From positions 16,897-80,896 of the forward strand of contig NZ_JBIGHW010000016.1 in NCBI RefSeq assembly GCF_043555875.1: a stretch of 64,000 nucleotides of DNA, written 5' to 3'. Below are positions 19,142-27,783 of this stretch, one piece after another. The translations under genes were made by a program, and so were the position numbers. Source of the stretch: Pelomonas margarita (GTDB lineage: Bacteria > Pseudomonadota > Gammaproteobacteria > Burkholderiales > Burkholderiaceae_C). Every line of letters begins with the position of its first letter. Position 1 is the first letter of the stretch. Below the pieces are notes generated by a model. The model worked only from the letters and a program-made list of their open reading frames with translations. It searched no databases and was not told the origin of the DNA.

Positions 19142-19611
19142 GTCCGGTGGTCGCGATCCGCGACCTGGGCGTCGACGATGTCGACGCCCTCGTGGCGCTG
19201 TACCAGCACCTGAACGCCGGCGATGCGCCTCCGACGCCCGCAGCCATCCAGGCGGCGTTCACGCACCCCGGTCTGCGGCACTTCGGTGTCTTTGAGGAGG
19301 GCTCTCTGATTGCCAGCTGCAATCTGATGGTCATCCCCAACCTGACGCGGGGCGGCCGTAGCTACGGCGTCATCGAGAACGTGGTCACACATGCGGATCA
19401 TCGCGGTCGTGGCCACGGCCAGGTCGTTGTCCGGCATGCCGTGCAACAGGCTGCGGCGGCAGACTGTTACAAGGTTGTGTTGACGACCGGCAAGAAAGAC
19501 CCCGCCGTGTGGGCGTTCTACGAGCGCTGCGGCTTCGACCCCAGCGACAAGCGCGCCTTCGTCATCCGCAGGCCCGCCGGAGGCCTCACCACTTCATCTC
19601 GCCTTTGTTGA
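19138..19611 (+). CDS. GNAT-family N-acetyltransferase
   Basis: This 157-residue GCN5-related acetyltransferase has a GTG start inside the last codon and stop of the oligopeptidase gene. The acetyl-CoA binding motif A is in VVTHADHRGRGHGQVVVRHAV (residues about 80-100), with the typical R/Q-x-x-G-x-G/A pattern, and motif B is in AVWAFYERCGF near the C-terminus. The substrate cannot be told. Its 3' end overlaps the convergent MBL-fold gene by 26 bp. Coupling to a secreted peptidase may be coincidental. Confidence 0.88.
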   Translation: MSPVVAIRDLGVDDVDALVALYQHLNAGDAPPTPAAIQAAFTHPGLRHFGVFEEGSLIASCNLMVIPNLTRGGRSYGVIENVVTHADHRGRGHGQVVVRHAVQQAAAADCYKVVLTTGKKDPAVWAFYERCGFDPSDKRAFVIRRPAGGLTTSSRLC

Positions 19612-20491
19612 CCTTGGCGCCGATGTCCAGCGCGATGCCCAGACCCGCGTCCGGGTAGGCCTGCTGCAGCGTGCCGATCAGCGCAGCGGCGTTGGCAGCC
19701 TTGGGCAGTTCGGTCTCGAAGCGGGCGAGGTAGTCCTGCGTCCAGCGGATCTGCGTGGCGTCCTGCGGCGTGCCGGCGCGGCTGTGGCCGGGGATGACAC
19801 GCAGCGGCTGCAGCGCGGCCATGGCCGACAGCTTGTCGCGCCAGGCAGCACGCTCCTGCACGGTCGGCGTGTCGGCCGTCCACACGTGCAGGTCGGCAAA
19901 CACGTTGACGCCACCGGCGACGGTGCGCAGCGACGGAATCCAGACATAGCTGCGGTGCGCCAGCGCGTCGTCCAGACCGCGGATTTCCAGCTTCTCGCCC
20001 TCCAGCTCGATGACCGGCGTGGCCAGCGCCTCGGGCAGCGGTACGGTCTGCGGTGCGTTGGCGCCCAGGCGCGGGCCCCACACCTGCAGCTTGGTCGGCA
20101 GCGTCGCCGCGATCTTCTTGACGGTGGGCGCGGTGGCGACGACGCGCGCCTGCGGGAAGAAGGCCTTCAGCACGCCGATGCCGAAGTAGAAGTCGGGGTC
20201 GGCCTGACTGATGTAGATGGTGGTCAGCGTCTTCTTGCTGTCCAGCACCATGCCGGCGATGCGCAGCGCGTCGGCGCGCGTGAAGCCGGTGTCCAGCAGC
20301 ACGGCGTCGGTCTTGCCGCTGACGAGCACCGCGTTGACGTGGAAGCTGCCGGCGTCGGCGTTGTAGACCTGCAGCGCCAGCGGCGCCGGGGCGGCGGCAG
20401 GTGCGGTGGCCTGGGCGCCGGCGTCGGTGAGGCCCAGCGTGAGCGCGGCCAGCGGCAGGGCGAAGCGGCGCAGCGTCTTGAGGGGGTTCAT
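19586..20491 (-). CDS. Exported MBL-fold protein with substituted metal motif
   Basis: This 301-residue exported protein has a signal peptide of about residues 1-27 (cleavage near DAGAQ). It has the metallo-beta-lactamase fold outline: VLLDTGFTRADALR, a TIYISQADPDFYFG segment, and VIPGHSRAG. The HxHxDH metal motif is replaced by Gln96, Asp98, Asp100 and Phe101 (QADPDF), with only the Asp kept. A similar SQADPDFYFG signature occurs, as I recall, in a divergent branch of the superfamily, so this is probably a real subfamily rather than a pseudogene. Function is unknown. It is divergent from the LysR regulator at 20597, which may control it. Confidence 0.83.
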   Translation of the reverse strand: MNPLKTLRRFALPLAALTLGLTDAGAQATAPAAAPAPLALQVYNADAGSFHVNAVLVSGKTDAVLLDTGFTRADALRIAGMVLDSKKTLTTIYISQADPDFYFGIGVLKAFFPQARVVATAPTVKKIAATLPTKLQVWGPRLGANAPQTVPLPEALATPVIELEGEKLEIRGLDDALAHRSYVWIPSLRTVAGGVNVFADLHVWTADTPTVQERAAWRDKLSAMAALQPLRVIPGHSRAGTPQDATQIRWTQDYLARFETELPKAANAAALIGTLQQAYPDAGLGIALDIGAKVNKGEMKW

Positions 20492-20596
20492 GGCGGTCCT
20501 TGGAGAGGTGGAGGGAATGACTTGCACTCTATTTGCGCTGGTTGGATGAATAAACGCCGCTAAAGTCGCTTCTTTGTCAACTGGATCGAGCAAATC
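20492..20596. promoter_or_regulatory. Divergent promoter region between MBL-fold and LysR genes
   Basis: This 105-bp intergenic region separates an exported MBL-fold gene from an oppositely oriented LysR gene, the classical arrangement in which the LysR protein controls both promoters. It is AT-richer than its surroundings around 20520-20590. I cannot assign a definite T-N11-A operator. Confidence 0.45.
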
Positions 20597-21475
20597 ATGG
20601 ACCGCCTGATCGCGATGCAGGTGTTCGTGGAGGTGGCCGAACGCGGCAGCCTGACGCAGGCGGCCGATGCGCTGGACATGTCGCGCGCGATGGTGTCGCG
20701 CTACCTGGAGAGCGTGGAGCGCTGGCTGGGCGCGCGGCTGCTGCAGCGCACGACGCGGCGCGTCAGCCTCACCGAAGCCGGTGCCGGCGCGCTGCTGCGC
20801 TGCCGGCAGATGCTGGAGCTGGCCCGCGAGGCCGAGGCGGCCGCCGGCGAGCAGCAGCTCGCGCCTCGTGGCCGGCTGCGCGTGACGGCCAGCGCCTCGC
20901 TGGCGCAGGCGCGGCTGGCGGCGGCTGTGGCCGAGTTCCTGGCCCGGCACCCGGACTGTGAGGTGGAGCTCGTCGTGCTGGAGCGCGCCGTCAATCTCGT
21001 CGAGGAGCGTATCGACCTGGCCGTGCGCATCAGCAACCAGCTGGACCCGGGTCTGGTGGCGCGGCCGCTGGGGCGCTTCAACTCAGTGCTGTGCGCCACG
21101 CCGGGCTACCTCGCCGGTGCGCCGCCGCTGGTCACGCCTGAGGACCTGCGCCAGCACCGCTGCGTGACACATGCCTACGTCAACCGCAGCGACTACACGC
21201 TGCAGCACGCCGGCCAGTGGCTGCGCGTGCCGGTGCGCGCCGTGCTGCAGAGCAACGACGCGGCCGTCATGCACCGCGCCGTGCTGGCCGGCGCGGGCCT
21301 GGCCATCCTGCCGGACTACCTTGTCGACGACGACCTGCGCGCCGGCCGCCTGGTGCGCGTGCTGCCGGGGTGCGAGCCGGAGTCGCACGCCATCCACGGC
21401 GTCTACCTGTCGCGGCAATACCAGCCGCTGGCGCTGCGCCTGCTGCTGGACTTCCTGGCCGAGCGCTTCGGCTAG
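20597..21475 (+). CDS. LysR-family transcriptional regulator
   Basis: This is a 292-residue LysR-type regulator with an N-terminal winged helix-turn-helix (residues about 1-60: AMQVFVEVAERGSLTQAADALDMSRAMVSRYLESVE, then LGARLLQRTTRRVSLTEAG). A periplasmic-binding-protein-like effector domain follows (residues 90-290), with RLRVTASASLAQ and AGAGLAILPDYLVDDDL. It belongs to the large CrgA/DsdC-like group annotated from HTH similarity only; the effector is unknown. It is divergent from the MBL-fold gene, its most likely target, and its 3' end overlaps the SPOR gene by 4 bp. Confidence 0.92.
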   Translation: MDRLIAMQVFVEVAERGSLTQAADALDMSRAMVSRYLESVERWLGARLLQRTTRRVSLTEAGAGALLRCRQMLELAREAEAAAGEQQLAPRGRLRVTASASLAQARLAAAVAEFLARHPDCEVELVVLERAVNLVEERIDLAVRISNQLDPGLVARPLGRFNSVLCATPGYLAGAPPLVTPEDLRQHRCVTHAYVNRSDYTLQHAGQWLRVPVRAVLQSNDAAVMHRAVLAGAGLAILPDYLVDDDLRAGRLVRVLPGCEPESHAIHGVYLSRQYQPLALRLLLDFLAERFG

Positions 21476-22878
21476 AAGTTCACCGCCTTGGTCTTCAGCC
21501 CGCGCGCCACCAGCGTCGCGTTGATCAGCTGCGCCTGCTCGCGGTTTGTGAACGGCCAGACGGTGGCGCGCCAGCCCTCGGGCGTCTGGATGACGTCGGC
21601 CTGCAGCGCGTCGGGGTTGCCGTGCACGCCGGCCAGGCCTTCCTTCATCTTCTTCAACAAGGCCTCGGCGTCGGCCTTGCTGCCGGCCGGGCCCACCAGC
21701 GCCACGGGGGCGCCGCCACTCTTGGCCGGCGCTTCGGCCAGGCGTGTCATGCGCGGGTCGGCGGGCTCGGCGCTGCGCTCGGCATCGGTGGCCGTGCCAG
21801 GTGTCGCCGTGCGGGTGGGCGTGGCAGGCATCGTCACCGGCCCGGCGGCCGCGCCTGCGGGGCCGGCCTCGGCCGGCCTGGTCGAGCGCAGCGGCGGCCG
21901 CTCCAGGCCGTCGGTGCGTTCCACCAGCCGTGGGCGGATGTCGGGCATGCCGTCGACGGCGGCCGTGCCGTGGCGCGGCAGCTCGCTGGCGGGCACCGGC
22001 GTGTTGGGCGTGCGTGTGGGCGCCGGGTCAACACCCGAGGCGGGCTGGGAGGCCGCGTCGGCCGATTCGGCCGCGCCCGAAGCCGCCTCGGCGGGTTCGG
22101 CCGCAGAAGCCGCGTCCGCCGGGGGCGCCACCGACGCCGATGCGGGCAACGCAGCCGCAGACGCGGCTTGGTGGGCGGCAGGTGCGGCCGGGGCCGGCTC
22201 GGCATGCGGGTCGGCGGCGTGGCGCGGCCACAGCAGCCAGGCGCCCACGCCCAGCAGCACTACGGCCGCTGCCGCCGCAGCAGCCACGCGCTTCAGGTCC
22301 CACAGGCGCCGGCCGATGATCTGCGACGGAATGCCTCGCCCGCTCAGCACGCGGGTGCGGGCCGTGTCCACGTCGATGCCGGCGCTCATCAGGTAGAGCT
22401 CCAGCGGCCAGCCGCCGCGTTGTGCGGCCAGTTTCTCGTCGATGACGATGACGCGCCACGGCCTGGCATCCTGCGCGGCCGGCGCTTCCGTGTAGCCATG
22501 CGCCAGCGCGAAACGCTCGATGCGGTCCACGCTGAGCCCGGGCAGGAACTTCTCGCTGAACGCCCGCCACTGCGTGCGCGGCTGGCGGCCCTGCAGCTTG
22601 CCGAGCAACTGGCCGGGCAGGGCCTGCAGGCGCTGCAGCCACACGGCCCAGCGCGACACCGGCGGCGAGCCGTGCAGCTCGTCGAACGCGCTGACGACGT
22701 CGGTCAGCACCGGCTCGACGACGCTGCCCGTCTGCGCCGCCGTGCGCACGAACGGCAGCGCCACCACGCCAATGGTGTGCACGTCGCCCGCGCGGATGCG
22801 GCGGGCGAGCGGGTGGCGGTTGTGCCAGTCAACGATCTGTTCGGCCAGGCGCTCCATGACTCGTCGATCTTCCGTCAT
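21472..22878 (-). CDS. SPOR-domain membrane protein
   Basis: This 468-residue inner-membrane protein carries a C-terminal SPOR domain, which binds glycan strands lacking stem peptides at division sites. The N-terminal 200 residues are cytoplasmic and of unknown fold. One transmembrane helix lies at about residues 202-220 (AAAAAAAVVLLGVGAWLLW). A long Ala/Pro/Glu-rich periplasmic linker (about 225-385) leads to the SPOR domain (about 390-468: VALVGPAGSKADAEALLKKM, VWPFTNREQAQLINATLV). The layout resembles DamX/FtsN-like cell-division proteins, with a larger cytoplasmic part. It is convergent with the LysR gene. Role in division is inferred from the SPOR domain only. Confidence 0.82.
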   Translation of the reverse strand: MTEDRRVMERLAEQIVDWHNRHPLARRIRAGDVHTIGVVALPFVRTAAQTGSVVEPVLTDVVSAFDELHGSPPVSRWAVWLQRLQALPGQLLGKLQGRQPRTQWRAFSEKFLPGLSVDRIERFALAHGYTEAPAAQDARPWRVIVIDEKLAAQRGGWPLELYLMSAGIDVDTARTRVLSGRGIPSQIIGRRLWDLKRVAAAAAAAVVLLGVGAWLLWPRHAADPHAEPAPAAPAAHQAASAAALPASASVAPPADAASAAEPAEAASGAAESADAASQPASGVDPAPTRTPNTPVPASELPRHGTAAVDGMPDIRPRLVERTDGLERPPLRSTRPAEAGPAGAAAGPVTMPATPTRTATPGTATDAERSAEPADPRMTRLAEAPAKSGGAPVALVGPAGSKADAEALLKKMKEGLAGVHGNPDALQADVIQTPEGWRATVWPFTNREQAQLINATLVARGLKTKAVNF

Positions 22879-22914
22879 GCGCTGCGAGGCGACGCCTCGA
22901 ACAGCGCCGCCAAC

Positions 22915-23574
22915 TCAGGCCAGTTGCGCCAGCAGCCAGGCGTTGATGTGCGCGATCTCCTCCGGGCACACCGAGTGCGGCATGGGGTAGTCGTGCCACT
23001 GCACCTCGTGGCCCAGCGCGCGCAGCGCGTCGCGGGCGGCGGTACCCCTGGACAGCGCCACGATGGGGTCCTGCGTGCCGTGGCCCAGGAACAGCGGCAG
23101 GTCGGCATTGGCGGCGTGGCGCTCGGCGGCCGTCGTCGGCGCCAGCGGCAGGTAGCCCGACATGCCCACCGCGCCGCCCAGGCGCTCGGGGTAGCGCAGC
23201 GCCGTCATCAGCGTCATGGCGCAGCCCTGCGAGAAGCCCATCAGCACGATGCGCTCGGCCGGCATGCCGCGGGCGCGCTCGGCGTCGATCAGCGCGGCGA
23301 TCTGGCGCTGCGATTCGCGCAGCCCGGCCTCGTCTTCCTGGCGCTGCAGGTCCACCACGCGGATGTCGTACCAGGCCCGCATCACATAGCCGTTGTTGAT
23401 GGTGACCGGGCGCTGCGGCGCATGCGGGAACACATAGCGCACCGGCCCGATGGCTGCCAGGTCCAGCTCGCCACAGATGGGCACGAAGTCATAGCCGTCG
23501 GCGCCCAGGCCGTGCAGCACGATGATCGTCGTGCGCGGGTTGGGGCCGGTCTCGATGACGTGGGTGTCAAGCAT
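22915..23574 (-). CDS. Carboxylesterase/phospholipase-like serine hydrolase (YpfH type)
   Basis: This 219-residue alpha/beta-hydrolase belongs to the phospholipase/carboxylesterase (Abhydrolase_2) family. The oxyanion segment LHGLGADGYDF, nucleophile Ser115 in GFSQGC, Asp169 in GHGTQDPIV and His200 in PMPHSVCPEE form a complete catalytic triad. There is no signal peptide, so it acts in the cytoplasm on small esters. It starts inside the last codons of the upstream GNAT gene (8 bp overlap), forming a two-gene operon on the minus strand. Confidence 0.93.
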   Translation of the reverse strand: MLDTHVIETGPNPRTTIIVLHGLGADGYDFVPICGELDLAAIGPVRYVFPHAPQRPVTINNGYVMRAWYDIRVVDLQRQEDEAGLRESQRQIAALIDAERARGMPAERIVLMGFSQGCAMTLMTALRYPERLGGAVGMSGYLPLAPTTAAERHAANADLPLFLGHGTQDPIVALSRGTAARDALRALGHEVQWHDYPMPHSVCPEEIAHINAWLLAQLA

Positions 23575-24025
23575 GGGAGGTCCAGTCTTTCTTTAGCAGT
23601 TCAAACAATCGGTCGCCGTGCGCGTCCACCCCGTCGCCCACGGGGCGCCAGCCGGCGCGGCGGTAGAAGGCCTCGGCGCGTGAACCGGGCTGGGTGCCCA
23701 GGTCCAGTCGCTCGTGGCCCTGCGCAAACAGCCAGTCCACCATCACGTTGTGCAGCACGCGGCCGTGGCCCTGGCCGTGCAGCGCCGGGTCCACGAACAT
23801 GGCCCAGATGTGGCCGCTGCGCGCGTCGCCGATCGCGAAGCCGGCAATCCGCAGGTCCGGGGCCGGCGCCAGCTCAACGACCCAGCCGCGGCCGTGCGTC
23901 TCCAGGTGGGCGTGCAGCTCGGCGTCGGAGATGCGCCCGGGCGTCAGCGTGTTCTCGGTGACGGCGTAGCGCACGCGCCAGAGCTCGGCGGTGTCGTCTC
24001 GGGTGGCTTGGCGCAGGCGTGACAT
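23567..24025 (-). CDS. GNAT-family N-acetyltransferase
   Basis: This 152-residue acetyltransferase starts at the ATG at 24025, which begins the homologous region. Motif A is visible as WAMFVDPALHGQGHGRVLHNVMVDWL (residues about 72-98), with the GQGHG acetyl-CoA pyrophosphate loop. The C-terminal AEAFYRRAGWRPVG is motif B. The substrate is unknown. It overlaps the serine hydrolase downstream by 8 bp and is divergent from the histidine phosphatase at 24078 with 52 bp between. Confidence 0.9.
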   Translation of the reverse strand: MSRLRQATRDDTAELWRVRYAVTENTLTPGRISDAELHAHLETHGRGWVVELAPAPDLRIAGFAIGDARSGHIWAMFVDPALHGQGHGRVLHNVMVDWLFAQGHERLDLGTQPGSRAEAFYRRAGWRPVGDGVDAHGDRLFELLKKDWTSHA

Positions 24026-24077
24026 GACGTCATTGTCGCGACAGCCGGCGCCCGGCCGGCCCGTCATCATGGCGGCC

Positions 24078-24749
24078 ATGGGAAGCCTCTACCTCGTTCG
24101 CCACGGCCAGGCCAGCTTCGGCGCCGCCGACTACGACCAGCTCAGCCCCACCGGCCACGAGCAATGCCGCCTGCTGGGCGCCTGGTGGCGCGAGCGCGGC
24201 CAGCGCTTCGATGCCGTCTTCACGGGCACGCTCAAGCGCCATGCGCAATCACTCGCCGGCATCGCCGAGGGTTTTGGCGAGGACCTACCGGCCGTTGCGA
24301 TGCCCGGCCTGAACGAGTACGACAGCGAGGCCATCGTGCGCGCCATCCACCCCGGCCCGCTGGCCAAGCCCACGGATGCCGAGACGGTGAAGCAGCACTT
24401 CCGGTTGCTGCGCACGGGCCTGTTGGCCTGGATGCGCGGCGAGGTCGCCCCGGCGGGCATGCCCACGCATGCCGAGTTCGCCTCCGGCGTGGCCGACGCG
24501 CTGGCCCGCGTGCTGGCCGGGGGGGCGGGTCGGCAGGTGCTCATCGTCTCCAGCGGCGGGCCCATCTCCACGGCCGTGGGCCAGGTGCTGGCCTGCCCGG
24601 CGGAGTCAGTCGTGGAGCTCAACCTGCGGCTGCGCAACGCGGCTGTCACGGAGTTCGCGTTCAACCCCAAGCGGCATCATCTCGTCAGCTTCAACACGCT
24701 GGCGCACCTGGATCATCCGGCGCAGCGCGGGCTCATCACGCACGCTTGA
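24078..24749 (+). CDS. Histidine phosphatase (phosphoglycerate mutase-like)
   Basis: This 223-residue member of the histidine phosphatase superfamily has the catalytic LVRHGQASFG near the N-terminus (phospho-accepting His in RHG), an Arg in the FTGTLKRHAQS segment and the second His in the GGPIS region, which is less canonical than usual. It is cytoplasmic and could act on a sugar phosphate or phosphoprotein. The ATG at 24078 is preferred; another at 24069 adds three residues. The methyltransferase gene begins 14 bp after the stop, so they are probably cotranscribed. Confidence 0.88.
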   Translation: MGSLYLVRHGQASFGAADYDQLSPTGHEQCRLLGAWWRERGQRFDAVFTGTLKRHAQSLAGIAEGFGEDLPAVAMPGLNEYDSEAIVRAIHPGPLAKPTDAETVKQHFRLLRTGLLAWMRGEVAPAGMPTHAEFASGVADALARVLAGGAGRQVLIVSSGGPISTAVGQVLACPAESVVELNLRLRNAAVTEFAFNPKRHHLVSFNTLAHLDHPAQRGLITHA

Positions 24750-24763
24750 GACAATCCGGCTCG

Positions 24764-26002
24764 ATGTTCACGAGCCTGATCACCCCGCCCCCCGCCGCCA
24801 CGGCGCCTGCGCATGAGCGCTTCCTGCACCTGCTGCGCCTCGCGCTGGCCAGCGGTCAGTTCGGCAAGCTGCTGCTGTCCGGCCCGGTGGCGGTGGACGG
24901 TGAGGACGCCGATGTCGAGCGCCTGACCGTGCGCGCCATCGAGCTGCGCGGCGAGCCGGCGCTGAGCTTTCTGTGGCGGCACCGCACCAAGGACGTCACC
25001 AAGAACCACGCGCCCGCCTCCGGCCTGGCCGAGATCGCCGCGCTGCTTGGCGCGCGCTTTCGCAACGCCCATCTGCACACGGCGAGCGAGGAAGTGCAGT
25101 TCGCCGTCAGCCGCAAGGGCCGCGAGACCCTGCGCGTCACGCGGCTCGATGCCGCCGCAGATGAGCCGGCCACCCCCGCCGCGCACGACAAGGCCAAGCA
25201 CCGCCCGCTGGAGATGGCGCATCCCGTCTGGCGCGCGCTGGGGCTGACCCACCTCGTCAAGGGCGAGCCGGCGCTGGTGCCGGCGATGGCGCGCAAGTGG
25301 AAGCAGATCAACCGCTTTGTCGAGATCCTGTCCGCCGCCGTGGACGAGGCCCAGCTGCAGGGCCCGGTGCGCGTGGCGGACTTCGGCTCCGGCAAGGGCT
25401 ACCTCACCTTTGCCGTGCACGACTGGTTGCAGGCGCAGGGCTTGGCGCCGCGCGTGACCGGCATCGAGCTGCGCGACGACATGGTGCGCCTGTGCAACGC
25501 CGTGATCGACGGCGAGCAGCTGGTCGGCATCCGCTTCGACCAGGGCGACGTGCGCACCCAGCCGGTGCAGCCGCTGGACGTGATGATCGCGCTGCACGCC
25601 TGCGACATCGCCACCGACCACGCGCTGCACGTCGGCCTGCAGAGCGGCGCCCGCATCATCATGAGCTCGCCCTGCTGCCACAAGGAGATCCGGCCCCAGA
25701 TGCAGCTGCCGGCGGCGCTGCGGCCCGTGCTGCAGCATGGCATCCACCTGGGCCAGGAGGCCGAGATGGTGACCGACAGCCTGCGCGCGCTGCTGCTGGA
25801 GAGCCAGGGCTACCGCACCCAGGTGTTCGAGTTCATCGCGCTGGAGCACACCAGCAAGAACAAGATGATCCTGGCCGTGAAGGCGCAGGGGCCTGCTGCC
25901 CAGGCCCTGGCTGCGCGCCGGCCCGAGCTGCTGGCGCAGATTGCCGAGATCAAGCGCTTCTACGGGCTGCGCGAGCAGCGGCTGGAGCAATTGCTGGCGT
26001 GA
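24764..26002 (+). CDS. SAM-dependent methyltransferase (Methyltransf_32-like)
   Basis: This 412-residue protein has a class I SAM-binding domain in its second half. Motif I is ADFGSGKGYLTFAVHDWL (residues about 205-222), followed by TGIELRDDMV, a DVMIALHACDIATD segment and SSPCCHKEIRPQM. The GSGKGYLTF plus SPCCHKE combination is that of Methyltransf_32-type proteins (bacterial homologues of eukaryotic METTL25-like/tRNA methyltransferase-like enzymes). The N-terminal 190 residues probably bind the substrate. The target is unknown. It follows the histidine phosphatase closely. Confidence 0.85.
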   Translation: MFTSLITPPPAATAPAHERFLHLLRLALASGQFGKLLLSGPVAVDGEDADVERLTVRAIELRGEPALSFLWRHRTKDVTKNHAPASGLAEIAALLGARFRNAHLHTASEEVQFAVSRKGRETLRVTRLDAAADEPATPAAHDKAKHRPLEMAHPVWRALGLTHLVKGEPALVPAMARKWKQINRFVEILSAAVDEAQLQGPVRVADFGSGKGYLTFAVHDWLQAQGLAPRVTGIELRDDMVRLCNAVIDGEQLVGIRFDQGDVRTQPVQPLDVMIALHACDIATDHALHVGLQSGARIIMSSPCCHKEIRPQMQLPAALRPVLQHGIHLGQEAEMVTDSLRALLLESQGYRTQVFEFIALEHTSKNKMILAVKAQGPAAQALAARRPELLAQIAEIKRFYGLREQRLEQLLA

Positions 26003-26129
26003 GGCGGCGACAGCAAGTGGTGGGCTGGCAGCAGAAACCTCTGCGCAAGATTCCCATTACTGCCAGACTGCGGTGACCCAAGACGTAGCCGGAACCCAGG
26101 TGGACCCCGCTTTCTCACTGTCTGGCGGC

Positions 26130-27731
26130 ATGCCGATGGACAAGCTGCTCGTGCTCATCATCGACGAGGTCGAGCTGGCCCGCTCCGTGCTGGGCAGCAT
26201 GCTGCGCAACCTGGGCGTGCGCCACCAGCACCTGCACACGGCGCGCCGCCCGGAAGAGGCGCGCCGCATGATCAAGAGTGCGCCCCAGCCCTACGACCTG
26301 ATCCTCAGCGACATGACGTTCCGTCAGGAGGGGCCCAACGACATGACCGGCCAGGACCTGCTGGACGAGCTGCGCCAGGCCAAGGGCCTGCCCATGCAGA
26401 CAGCCTTCATCATGGTGACCGGCGAGGCCCGCTACCAGCATGTTGCCGAGGCGGTGGAGGGCGCGCTGGACGACTACCTGCTCAAGCCCATCGCGATGCG
26501 CCAGTTCGAGGAGCGGCTGCAGGTGGTGCTGGCGCGCAAGCAGGCCTTCAGGCCGATCTTCCAGGCCATTGAGGAGGCGGACTACGCCAAGGCGGCCGAG
26601 CTGTGCGAGGCCATGTTCCGCGACAGCGAGCTCTACAAGGTCTATGCCGCGCGCATCGGCTCCGAGCTCTACCTGCGCCTGGGCCGGCTCGACGCCGCGC
26701 GGCGCATGCTGGAGGCCGTGCTGGCCTTCAAGGCCGTGCCCTGGGCGCGGCTGGGCCTGGCACGGCTGGACCTGCGCGATGCCGACACGGCCAAGGCCTG
26801 CCGCGCGTTGGAGACCCTGCTGACCGATAACCCGGCCTATGCCGACGCCTACGACGTCTACGGCCATGCGTTGTTGGAGGACATGAAGGTCGAGGCCGCC
26901 GCCGAGGTCTTCGCCAAGGCGGTGCAGATCACGCCGGGCAATGTGTCGCGCCTGCAGAAGCTGGGCGCGTTGCAGCTCTACCTCGGCCACAGTGTGGAGG
27001 CGGCCCGGCACCTCGGCGCGGCGCTGGCCATCGGTGCGCAGGCTCGCGTGCTGGACTTTCAAGGCGTCGTCGCGCTGGCCATCGCCAGCCTGGACCTGGG
27101 CGAGGGCGACGCCTGCGAGCGGGCCTTCCAGCACCTGGAGGCGGCCCTGGGCCGCCATCCCGACAGCTACCGCGTGCGCATGTTGACGCTGACCAGCGAG
27201 GTGGCGCTGCAGCTGTCGCTGCGGCGCGCCGAGGCGGCGCTGAATGGCCTGCGCCAGCTGGCCGCGCAGATCGAGCAGCCCGAGTTCAGCTACGAGATGG
27301 CCAGCAGCCTGCTGATGCTGCTGGTGCGCTGCGCCGGGCAGCAGCCCATCCCGCAGGCCATGACCTGGGCCATGCGGCTGGCGCGGCGCTTCTGCGTGTC
27401 GCGCGCGCGCACTCACCTGCTGGAACTGGCTGCCGCGCCGATGCCCGCGGTCGAGGCGCTCGTGCGCGACGCGGCCCAGGCCATCAACACCCAGGCGAAC
27501 GAGGCGATGGCGCACCTCGTGCGCAAGCAGCACCAGCGCACGCTGGAGGCGCTGGCCGAACTGGCGGGCAGCAGCCTGAATGCGCGCATCATCAACCTGG
27601 CCCGTGCGACGCTGAACCACCATGGCCAGCGCCTGGCGCCCGAGGCGCTGCTGCGGCTGCGCCAGGCCATCGACCCGCTGCACGAGCGCTACACCGACGC
27701 CGGCCGGCAACTGGTGGAGCGCAAGGACTGA
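26130..27731 (+). CDS. Response regulator with C-terminal TPR domain
   Basis: This 533-residue protein joins an N-terminal CheY-like receiver to a long alpha-helical TPR region. The receiver shows the acidic pair in VLIIDEVE, phospho-accepting Asp61 in LILSDMTF, Thr in IMVTGEA and Lys119 in LLKPI. Residues about 140-470 form repeated helix pairs (ADYAKAAELCEAMFRD, GRLDAARRMLEAVLAF, KVEAAAEVFAKAVQITP) typical of TPR motifs. There is no DNA-binding or enzymatic output domain, so the output is probably a protein interaction, as in VieB-like regulators. No histidine kinase is adjacent, so it is an orphan. An ATG at 26136 is an equally good start. Confidence 0.9.
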   Translation: MPMDKLLVLIIDEVELARSVLGSMLRNLGVRHQHLHTARRPEEARRMIKSAPQPYDLILSDMTFRQEGPNDMTGQDLLDELRQAKGLPMQTAFIMVTGEARYQHVAEAVEGALDDYLLKPIAMRQFEERLQVVLARKQAFRPIFQAIEEADYAKAAELCEAMFRDSELYKVYAARIGSELYLRLGRLDAARRMLEAVLAFKAVPWARLGLARLDLRDADTAKACRALETLLTDNPAYADAYDVYGHALLEDMKVEAAAEVFAKAVQITPGNVSRLQKLGALQLYLGHSVEAARHLGAALAIGAQARVLDFQGVVALAIASLDLGEGDACERAFQHLEAALGRHPDSYRVRMLTLTSEVALQLSLRRAEAALNGLRQLAAQIEQPEFSYEMASSLLMLLVRCAGQQPIPQAMTWAMRLARRFCVSRARTHLLELAAAPMPAVEALVRDAAQAINTQANEAMAHLVRKQHQRTLEALAELAGSSLNARIINLARATLNHHGQRLAPEALLRLRQAIDPLHERYTDAGRQLVERKD

Positions 27732-27783
27732 TCAGGCCCCGGCTATGCTGCGCGCCCGTTCACGCCTGCTCCAGGTTCAACCC

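Noticed and set aside
20950..20950. Extension of the MBL-fold gene upstream to 20950
   Set aside because: The frame continues 153 codons upstream of the signal peptide start at 20491 but runs antisense to the LysR gene. The signal peptide and AAGGA site fix the start at 20491.
21217..23961. 914-residue plus-strand frame opposite the SPOR, hydrolase and GNAT genes
   Set aside because: It is Arg/Gly/Ala-rich without motifs and crosses several real genes on the other strand.
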